DNA of 43,500 bases, from positions 14,549,874-14,593,373 of the forward strand of contig CM022674.1 in the NCBI GenBank assembly GCA_012295275.1, written 5' to 3'. The notes under the pieces are model-generated. The model saw only the letters and a list, made by a program, of their open reading frames with translations. It did no database searches and was not told the origin of the DNA. The position numbers and the translations under genes are program-made. Source of the stretch: Chrysomallon squamiferum. Taxonomy: Eukaryota; Mollusca; Gastropoda; Neomphalida; Peltospiridae. Below are positions 28,601 to 40,000 of the stretch, in pieces (position 1 is the stretch's first letter; each line of letters opens with the position of its first letter).

Positions 28601-31600
28601 CTGATATATATAATATGTGTGTATGTGTATGTATTATATATGTTACAGGTGTGTGTGTGTTATATGTGTGTATGTGTATGTATTATATATGTTACAGGTG
28701 TGTGTGTGTTATATGCGTGTATGAGTATGTGTTATATATATTACAGGTGTGTGTGTGTTATATGTGTGTATGTGTTATATATATTACAGGTGTGTGTGTT
28801 TTGTGTTTTCAGATGACAGGCTGATATATATAATATGTGTGTATGTGTATGTATTATATATATTACAGGTGTGTGTGTGTTATATGTGTGTATGTGTTAT
28901 ATATGTTACAGGTGTGTGTATGTGTATGTGTTATATATATTACAGGTGTGTGTGTGTTTTGTGTTTTCAGATGACATGCTCATCAAGCTGTGGGACTGGG
29001 ACAAGAAGTGGACGTGTACTATGGTGTTTGAGGGACACACCCACTACGTCATGCAGATTGTCATCAACCCTAAAGACAACAACCAGTTTGCCAGTGCCTC
29101 ACTAGACAGAACTGTCAAGGTATTTTTACTTTTAACAAAGTTCCACAGAGAAAAGTAATTATTATTAAGATGAGTAACACAAAGAATAAGAAAACTACAA
29201 ATGGCTAGAGGCGTTTCAGTTATGCTTTGCTGAATTTGTGGAACTCACTTCCAAATAACATCAGTGAGGCTGAAACAACAACTACATTCAAAACACTACT
29301 AAAGACCCATTTCTTTCATATCCAGTTTGCTAGTATACAGTTATGTTTAAATCTTAAAATGTTCAGTCTAGAGTATTTATTATTTTAAACTCATATACTT
29401 TTACCACCCTTTTAACATGTTTTCATTTAATATTTTTAAGTCATTTTATATTTTAGTTTATTAGTTTACACTTTAAAGGACCCTTTAACTTTCTTACAAA
29501 GGAAAAATTGCTATTTAAATATGGGGTATAATAATAACATTTTTTTTTTTTTTCACTTCTTCAGATTGAAATGAAAAATGTCAGATTATTTTTATTAATT
29601 TGGACAAAAAATACATACAGTAATTAATAAATGAGATATTTAAGATGTGTTTATAATTGTTTGAAATTTAACTTGATTAATTTTTGTTTTTCAGGTTTGG
29701 CAGCTTGGCTCACAGACTGCAAACTTTACACTGGAAGGTCATGAGAAGGGAGTTAACTGTTTAGATTATTACTCAGGGGGAGATAAGCCATACTTAATAT
29801 CAGGTGCTGACGACAGACTAGTGAAAATCTGGGATTATCAGGTAAATATAATTTTTATCATATAACTAGTGAAATATATTGTTTGTAAATAAAATTTAAT
29901 ATTTTTGAAATATTACTCAACAAAAAAACCTATAGTTTATGCCTTCTTTTCCTGTTTTTATAAGTTGTCTTTTTTTTAAAGTTATATATACTGTAATCTA
30001 TTTTAAGAAAGAAGTCTGTTACTGTTTAGTGATAGACAGACAGTTAGAAAAATGGATAGATAAACATGCATTCCCACAAAGACAGAACAGATAAAAAATA
30101 TAAACTAAATGTTTAATTAATTTATTAAGGTTTATGTGTTTTAACTGTTTTGTATCAAATTCAGGGTGTGACAACAGATTAAACTCCTGTGTTGTGAAAT
30201 CCTGTTACTGTAGTGCTTATCATCTGATGTCTTATTTGAAATTTTCAGAACAAAACTTGTGTTCAGACATTAGAAGGACATGCTCAGAATGTTTCTGCTG
30301 TTTCATTTCATCCTGAGCTGCCCATAATTCTGACTGGTTCAGAGGATGGTGAGTTTTATATATAGAGAGAGAGGAGAGAGATATATTTCACATAATAATT
30401 TATTTTTACTACTAAAGGATTAAACTGCAAATATTCTATTCTAGGATCTGTACAGCTCAGACATAGTAGCATGTAAAGAGAAATGTACTGAATTTTAGTG
30501 GGAAAAAGATAAATAGTAAAGAGTTGGAAGAGTTAAAGTGTATACAGACTGGAGAGTAAACATAATTATAAATATTAGTATTTTAAAAGATGTATTTTGC
30601 TACAGGGACTGTTAGAATCTGGCATGCTAACACATACAGACTGGAGAGTACACTAAACTATGGGTTGGAGCGGGTGTGGACTGTGTCATGTAGGAAAGGT
30701 TCCAACAACGTTGCTCTCGGATATGATGAAGGAAGCATCATCATAAAGGTAAATAAATAAGTCTTATCATAAACATAAGTAAGTAAGTCATGACAAAGAT
30801 AAGTAAATAAAAAAAGTAAATAAGTCTTATTATAAAGATATTTAAATAAATCATATTATAAAGATAAGTAATTATCTGTTGTTAAAATGAAAAATGGGCA
30901 TAAAAGTAAGTAAAGAAATATTTGGATAAGTAAATATCTGCTGTGTGATGTGGAGGTTTTTGTGTTTTATTTCAGCTGGGCAGAGAGGAGCCAGCCATGT
31001 CGATGGACTCGAGTGGAAAGATAATCTGGGCGAAGCACGCAGAGATTCAGCAGGCAAACATCAAAGCCATGGGTGACCAGGAGATCAAAGATGGAGAGCG
31101 GTTGCCTCTTGCTGTCAAAGACATGGGCAGCTGTGAAATTTACCCACAAACCATTGCACACAATCCTAATGGAAGGTACTTGATTCTACTTGAGTTTCTT
31201 TGTGTTTGTTAATTATTTTGTTAGTGGAATCTGTTTCCTGTTTAATATTTATAACATACCAGTGATTTACTGCATATTGAATTATGATGTTATTAAACAG
31301 ACTGTGTTTGTGCTTGCTTTGTTAAATTTTTAAACAGTTAAATTGCACTGGTCCTGTGAGGATTGTTATGCAAGCTTATCAGCTGCAGAATGTTTGATTT
31401 TACTTGAACATTTTATATACTTTGACAGTGAAATGTTTTTTCTTGGATTGTTATCTACAGTATGTATATTGATTTCTTGATTTGCTACATGGGGTGCATC
31501 AATTTACATTGGTTACTATGAATGGAGTACATGTTGTTTCTAGTTTCATTCTTGTGTTGAGTATATTACACAAATTGTTTTGTAGGTTGATTGAATACAT

Positions 31601-33967
31601 TACATGTGTTTTTTAGGTAGTTGTGTTGAGTGCATTACATGTTAAGTAAATTACGTGTGTTGTTTTCCAGATCTGTGTTGTTTTAATAAATCTGTGTTGT
31701 GTTTGTTTTTTAGGTTGTTTTTGTTGTGTTTAGTAAATTTATGTGTTGTTTTCTAGGTTTTGTTGTGTTTAGTAAATTATGTGTTTTGTTTTGTTTAGTA
31801 AATTTTTGTTGTTTTCTAGGTTTTTGTTGTGTTTAATAAAACTTGTGTTGTTTTCTAGGTTTGTTGTGTTTAGTAAATTACATGTGTTGTTTTCTAGGTT
31901 TTTATTGTGTTTAGTAAATTATATGTGTTGTTTTCTAGGTTTGTTGTGTTTAGTAAATTACATGTGTTGTTTTCTAGGTTTTTGTTGTGTTTTAAATTTG
32001 TTTTCTAGGTTTGTTTGTTTTCTAGGTTTTTAGTTTGTTTTTTTGTGTTGTTTTCTAGGTGTTTTTGTTGTGTTTAGTAAATTTACTAGGTTTTGTTGTG
32101 TTTCTTACATGTGTTGTTTTCTAGGTTTTTGTTGTGTTTAGTAAATTACGTGTGTTGTTTTCTAGGTTTTGTTGTGTTTAGTAAATTACGTGTGTTGTTT
32201 TCTAGGTTTTGTTGTGTTTAGTAAATTACGTGTGTTGTTTTCTAGGTTTGTTGTTGTGTTTAGTAAATTACGTGTGTTGTTTTCTAGTTTTTTTTGTGTT
32301 TAGTAAATTATGTGTGTTGTTTTCTAGGTTTTTGTTGTGTTTAGTAAATTACGTGTGTTGTTTTCTAGGTTTTTGTTGTGTTTAGTAAATTACGTGTATT
32401 GTTTTCTAGTTTTTTTTTTGTTTTCTAGGTTTTTTTCTTTTTTGTTGTGTTTAGTTAAATTAGTTTTTTGTGTTTTGTTTTCTAGGTTTTTTGTTGTTGT
32501 TTTGTTGTGTTTAGTAAATTACGTGTGTTGTTTTCTAGGTTTGTTTAGTTAGTGTGTTGTTTTTCTAGGTTTTGTTGTGTTTAGTAAATTATGTGTGTTG
32601 TTTTTCTAGGTTTTTTTGTGTTTAGTAAAGGCTTTGTTGTTGTGTTTAGTTTGTTGTGTTTAGTAAATTACGTGTGTTGTTTTCTAGGTTTTTGTTGTGT
32701 TTAGTAAATTACGTGTGTTTTTTCTAGGTTTGTTGTGTTTAGTAAATTACGTGTGTTGTTTTCTAGGTTTGTTGTTGTGTTTAGTAAATTACGTGTGTTG
32801 TTTTCTAGGTTTGTTGTTGTGTGTGGTGATGGAGAGTACATCATCTACACAGCTATGGCTCTGAGAAATAAAAGTTTTGGTTCAGCTCAGGAGTTTGTGT
32901 GGAGTACAGACTCCTCGGTGTACGCAGTCAGGGAGGGATCAACCAGTGTGAAAATATTCAAAAACTTCAAAGAGCAGAAATCTTTCAAACCAGACTTTGG
33001 TGCAGAAGGTAAATCAATTTCAGTTTTATCTTTTGTTTTGAAATAATTTCTTCACTTACTAGTTAAAAATATAAAAAAACACAAAACATTATTATGTTAT
33101 TGTTATATTACTGTTGTTATTTAATTATAATTATTATTATTATTATAGGTATTTGTGGAGGGTTTATGCTTGGTGTTAGATCTGTCAGTGGTTTGGCATT
33201 TTATGACTGGGACACGACAGAACTTGTGAGGAGAATAGAAATCAGCCCCAAGCAGGTCAGTGAAACAAGTTAGACACAAGTCTCAACATTAGTGTAATGT
33301 TATAATTACACTATGAAACAAGTTAGACACAAGTCTCAACATTAGTAGTGTAATGTTATAATTACACTATGAAACATGTTAGACACAAGTCTCAACATTA
33401 GTAGTGTAATGTTATAATTACACTATAAAACAAGTTAGACACAAGTCTCAACATTAGTAGTGTAGTGTTATAATTACATTATCAAACAAGTTAGACACAA
33501 GTCTCAACATTAGTAGTGTAGTGTTATAATTACACTATGAAACAAGTTAGACACAAGTCTCAACATTAGTAGTGTAGTGTTATAATTACACTATGAAACA
33601 AGTTAGACACAAGTCTCAACATTAGTAGTGTAATGTTATAATTACATTATGCAAGTTATCTTTCACTGCTTTGTCAGAGATAGTGTTACAGTACGTTACT
33701 GTTGTGTTATTAAAACTTGTTGTTACAGATCTACTGGAGTGAGACAGGTGAGTTGGTGTGTATTGCCACAGAGGAGTCATTTTTCATCTTGAAGTACAGC
33801 ACAGAGGCAGTGGAGCGTGCACGCGAGACCAAGGAGGGAGTCACAGAGGATGGGATTGAAGATGCCTTTGAGGTAAATCTTAATTATCATCTCATAACAT
33901 TTTTAAACACATTCACATATTCACTGTGAAATATATCCCTTATTTTACTCTTCCTTATAACTGAGTA

Positions 33968-34039
<72 letters not shown>

Positions 34040-37000
34040 ATATGTGTGGGTATGTCTGCTGTCAGTTAATTCACTGGATGGTTATTACAGTAGGAGTTTT
34101 AGATATATTTTTTAAAATGTAATAAAAGAAAAAAGGTTGTTTTGCTATAATCATTCACTTGGAGTTTAACATTGTGTTTATTTTCAGGTTATAGGAGAAG
34201 TGGAGGAGGTGGTGAAGACAGGACTGTGGGTTGGTGACTGCTTCATCTACACCAACAGCGTCAACAGACTGAACTACTACGTTGGTGGAGAAATAGTCAC
34301 TGTAGCTCATTTAGACAGGTCAGAGTTCAAACACTACTTTAAAAAAAACAATTTTAACATCAGCAGCAGAAGAAAGCTATTTAAACATCACTTCTGCCTT
34401 TTTTCTTTTAAATGATAAAGCACGTAATATGCTTATTTAATTGATTACTTAACACTAAGTGATTTCTTTTTACCCAGTCTAACCGTTATGTAATTTTAAC
34501 AGTTTTATATTTACTAATTATTTAATACAAACTGTGTTAGCTTCTTTTCTCCCAATCTAACTGTGTTTTTTTTCACAGAGTAATGTATTTACTTGGCTAC
34601 ATTCCTAAAGACAACCGTCTGTACCTGGGAGATAAAGAGTTAAACGTGGTGAGTTACTCACTGCTCGTGTCGGTACTCGAGTACCAAACAGCCGTCATGA
34701 GGCGAGACTTCGAGACTGCAGACAAAGTTTTACCCACAATTCCTAAAGACCAGAGAACAAGAGTGGCTCACTTCCTGGAAAAACAGGTCTGTTTGAATAT
34801 TTTTAAATGTTTACAAAGATTTTAAAATTTTGTGTCATTTGTTTTAACTGTATTGTTGTGACAGTTGTATTTTTATTACGAGTAAAAAAGAAAGAAAAAT
34901 CTATTTTGTTAGTCTCTTGTTCATAACTGATCTTTTGTTTATATATGGGTTTTTTATTTATTTCTAACTTTATTTATATATTTATTATTTCTTTCTTTTT
35001 TTTTAAATTTTATTTTATTATTTTTCTTTTTTTTTTAAATTATTTTTCCACTGAAATCTTGATGACAAATATTTCCTTTGATTTTCAAAAGAAGCTAATT
35101 TTTAAATCTGTTTTTGTTTTCAGGGTTTCAAGTCTCAGGCTATGGCTGTCACCTGTGACTCAGAACACAAGTTTGAACTGGCAGTGAACCTTGGAGATCT
35201 GAAAATAGCTTACCAACTTGCTAAAGAAATAGAGGTACTGTTTTAGAGAGAGAGAGAGATATAGAAAAGTATTGAAAATAGAAAATGGTTATTATTAGAG
35301 GTAGTATTTAAATGTGAGTTTGTTGTGTGTTTATTTCTTGATGTTGTATTATTTTTAGGATATTTGTGTATTTGTTTGTCGATAAGATAAATGTTGTAAA
35401 TATTTAATGTAAACAAATGATATAAATATTTAGGTTTTAAATGAATAAATGTTGTAAATGTTTAGTTTTAAAATTTTTAATGATTTGTTTGCAGTCAGAA
35501 CAGAAGTGGAAGCAGCTGGCGGAACTGGCGATAAAGAAGTGTGAGTTTGGTTTGGCTCAGGAATGTTTGCAGCAGGCACAGGACTTTGGAGGTTTGCTGC
35601 TGCTGGCTGGCTCTGCAGGCAACGCGGTCATGGTTCACCACCTCGCAGAAACAGCGGAGAAAGCCGGACAGAACAACGTCGCCTTTCTGTCTTACTTCAC
35701 ACTGGGCAGGCATGTGATCACTTCTATAGACTGTTTTCAATTGTTTGTTTATTTATTTCTTTTTTTAACTTATATTTTACTGTCTTATTTCGTATTTGGT
35801 GTATACATTGTATTTCATCATTTTTTTGTTTTTATTTAAATTTGTAGTTTTACATTGTAGTGTTTCATAATTTTTTAAAATTTGATTTAATTTGATTTAA
35901 TTTGATTTTAAATATGTTTTAGTGTCATGATTTTTTATTGACTAAAATTTAAATATGTCATTTAGTGTTTTCAGTGCTCAGAGTTTCAGTAATTTGTTTC
36001 ATGTAATTTGATTTAAATATTTCATTTAGTGTCATGATTCAGTGCTCTGTCGTTTCAGTAATTTGATTTAAATATGTCATTTAGTGTCATGATTCAGTGC
36101 TCTGTCGTTTCAGTAATTTGATTTAAATATGTCATTTAGTGTCATGATTCAGTGCTCAGTCGTTTCAGTAATTTGATTTAAATATGTCATGATTCAGTCC
36201 TCTGTTAAAACTCAGATAATTATATTTTACAGTCTCTTGTTTTTTAAAATCTAACTCAGTTTTTGATTTGAAATTTAAACTGATTCTCATATTAAAACAG
36301 TAGTAATTTGAATAGTATAAATGCATGTTTTGTTTTTACATGAGATTTTTTATGTAAACAGGTTGGAGGAGTGTCTGGAGGTGTTGATAAACACAGGTAG
36401 ATTACCTGAGGCAGCTTTCTTTGCTAGAACTTACTTACCTAGTCACATCTCCAGGTAACTAGTCTTTGAAGTACTCACAGGTGACATTATGTTGTCAGAA
36501 TAGTTAATGTTACTCTTACTAGTCTTATTATTAGTAATATTATTTTTATTTTTATTTTTATTATTGTTGTTGTTGTTGCTGCAGTTGTTATCATTATTAT
36601 CATCCTTCTTCATCATCTTCAGCATTTTATTCATATGACATTGTTAATGAAAGTTGAAAAAACAAAATGACATGAATTACTTTCCAGATCTAAAACATTA
36701 ATTCTGTGAGCACTGCATGCCATTTATCAGATAACACATTGCCAATGAATGACATTATTAAGCAACAAAAATATTCTGACAGAATGTAAAGATAATTTTA
36801 GTAATGTATTCAATAGAGAATGTCACAGAAAGTTTTAATTTTCATAAATGATCACAGAAAAGTCCTGAGAGCTGCCCATAATGACTATAGGACATGTTTA
36901 GTATAAATTGTTAGGTAATTTCTCACATAGAAATGTTTATATTAACTTAGTACAGATACTGAAAACTAACTACAAGAATAATTTTCTCACAGAGTTGTTG

Positions 37001-40000
37001 CCCTTTGGCGACAGAATCTCGCCACTATCAACAAGAAAGCTGCTGAGTCACTGGCTGACCCGACTGAGTACGAAAATCTCTTCCCAGGTCTGCGAGACGC
37101 GTTTAAAACTGAGCAGTTCTTACAGCCTCAGAGAAAACTACTTCCACCAGCTAACCTCTTCACTAAAATACCTGTAAGTTAAACTACTTCCTCCAGCTAA
37201 CCTCTTCACTAAAATACCTGTAAGTTAAACTACTTCCTCCAGCTAACCTCTTCACTAAAATACCTGTGAGTTAAACTACTTCCACCAGCCAACCTCTTCA
37301 CTAAAATACCTGTAAGTTAAACTACTTCCACCAGCCAACCTCTTCACTAAAATACCTGTGAGTTAAACTACTTCCTCCAGCTAACCTCTTCACTAAAATA
37401 CCTGTGAGTCACACTTTTAAATCAGTGATCTCTTCACTAAAATACCTGTGAGTTACACTTTTAAATCAGTGATCTCTTCACTAAAATACCTGTGAGTCAC
37501 ACTTTTAAATCAGTGATCTCTTCACTAGAATACCTGTGAGTTACACTTTTAAATCAGTGATCTCTTTTCTAAAATACCTGTGAGTTACACTTTTAAATCA
37601 GTGATCTCTTTACTAAAATACCTGTGAGTTACACTTTTAAATCAGTGATCTCTTCACTAAAATACCTGTGAGTTACACTTTTAAATCAGTGATCTCTTCA
37701 CTAAAATACCTGTGAGTTACACTTTTAAATTGGTGATTATCTGTTTAACAAATAGCTGGATTTGTATAGCATATTGCAAGTATCAGTTTAAAGTATTCTG
37801 AACAAATAATTTATGTATGTTCATAAAGAATATTATTTTCCTCTGGCTCTTTTTTGGATTATGAATTATATGTAATATTGATATAAAAAACAAGAGAAAC
37901 ATTAAAAAATAATTTTTTTTATTATGGCAGGCTAACACTGAGAGGAATCCTGTTGAGGAGATGAAAAGTGCAGAGGAAGCTGGCAATTTTATCTATGCTG
38001 CACCAGTGAAGTCCGACAATGATGATGTTGATGATGAGGAGGAGTTTGATGATGCTGCAGAAAAGCCAGAGGTAACGACAGAAGAAGAACAAAGAAAAGA
38101 AGTGAGATGTAAAAACAGCTGTAGTGTTAGTTTATAGAAAAGTTTAAACTGATTCAGGTTTATAGAACAGACAGGATTATAGCAAAAAGAAATAAAAGAC
38201 TTAAAGTGATTTGTAAAATTTTAAAAAAATATAGAAAAGGCAAAGTTGATTGTACTGTAGTTTGTTTGAAGTAATAGTCAAATTATTTTCTGTTGTATCC
38301 TTTTCCCAAACTGCCCACAGGTGAACCACTGCAGCAAGTTTTTTTCCCTCTTTGATTTTAGTTTTATATTTCTACAAAACTTGTGTTCATTTAGAATAAA
38401 TAGTAATAGGTATTTGTGAAAACGGTGAGTTGAGGTGTTAATTAAGACTTTACAGGAAAAAGGTTTAATTGTATGTGTCACAAAGTTATAAATGAAAGAG
38501 TGTTTCTGTGAAAGAGCAGATGTGCATGGTTAATAATAATATTCAAGCACATAAAAACTGAATTACTATTAACATTTGATTGTAATATACAGTTTGAATG
38601 AATTTCTGATAATCTTATTTTTTAAAGTTAACAATGTTAAAAGCTTGTTAAATGTTAATAATTGAAATGTTTTATTTTTGATTACGTTAAACCAGTTCTT
38701 ATCCAGCAATGTTTGTTCTACAACCTTGTTTTGTTTTGTTTTCTTTGTCTGTGAAGGAATCGTCATTACCAAAAGCCAGTTCTTTGCCCCCTCCGGCTCC
38801 CCCCACAGTAAAACCTGACACTAAGCCCGACCCTCCCTTCACAGCAGCCACGAGTGAAGCCACTGAGGCTGCGGCAGAGTCAGATCCAGCCACAAACAGC
38901 CGCACGATGGACGAGATAGAAAAAGAGCTGGAACTTGATTTAGAAAACATTAAAATAGACGATAACATTGACACAAGTGTAAGTATTATTAAACTAGCTA
39001 ACACTGATACAAGTGTAAGTATTAAACTAGATAACACTGACACAAGTGTAAGTATTAAACTAGATAACACTGACACAAGTGTAAGTATTAAACTAGATAA
39101 CACTGACACAAGTGTAAGTATTAAACTAGATAACACTGATACAAGTGTAAGTATTATTAAACTAGATAACACTGACACAAGTGTAAGTATTAAACTAGAT
39201 AACACTGATACAAGTGTAAGTATTAAACTAGATAACACTGACACAAGTGTAAGTATTAAACTAGATAACACTGATACAAGTGTAAGTATTAAACTAGATA
39301 ACACTGAAACAAGTGTAAGTATTAAACTAGATAACACTGAAACAAGTAAGTATTGAACTAGATAACACTGAAACAAGTGTGAGTGTTGAACTAGATAACA
39401 CTGACAAGTATAAGTATTAAACTAGATAACACTGATACAAGTGTAAGTATTAAACTAGATAACACTGATACAAGTGTAAGTATTAAACTAGCTAACACTG
39501 ATACAAGTAAGTATTGAACTAGCTAACACTGATACAAGTAAGTATTGAACTAGATAACACTGAAACAAGTGTGAGTGTTGAACTAGATAACACTGATACA
39601 AGTGTAAGTATTAAACTAGATAACACTGATACAAGTGTAAGTATTAAACTAGATAACACTGACACAGGTGTGAGTATTAAACTAGATAACACTGACACAA
39701 GTAAGTATTAAGCTAGATAACACTGACACAAGTGTAAGTATTAAACTAGATAACACTGATACAAGTAAGTATTGAACTAGCTAACACTGATACAAGTAAG
39801 TATTAAACTAGATAACACTAGTGTTGAACTAGATAACACTGATACAAGTGTAAGTATTAAACTAGATAACACTGATACAAGTGTAAGTATTAAACTAGAT
39901 AACACTGACACAGGTGTGAGTATTAAACTAGATAACACTGACACAAGTAAAACTAGATAACACTGACACAAGTGTAAGTATTAAACTAGATAACACTGAC

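Noticed and set aside
28387-28960. Several Cys/Val/Tyr-rich open frames in COPB2 intron 4
   Set aside because: They arise from the GTGTGTATGTATTATA array; they lie inside an intron well defined by conserved exons on both sides.
35495-35740. Minus-strand frame opposite COPB2 exon 16
   Set aside because: Shadow of the conserved COPB2 coding exon on the plus strand.
38699-39376. 225-residue minus-strand frame of [11 protein letters not shown] repeats
   Set aside because: It is the complement of the 33-bp COPB2 array plus exon 20; the plus strand has the conserved protein.
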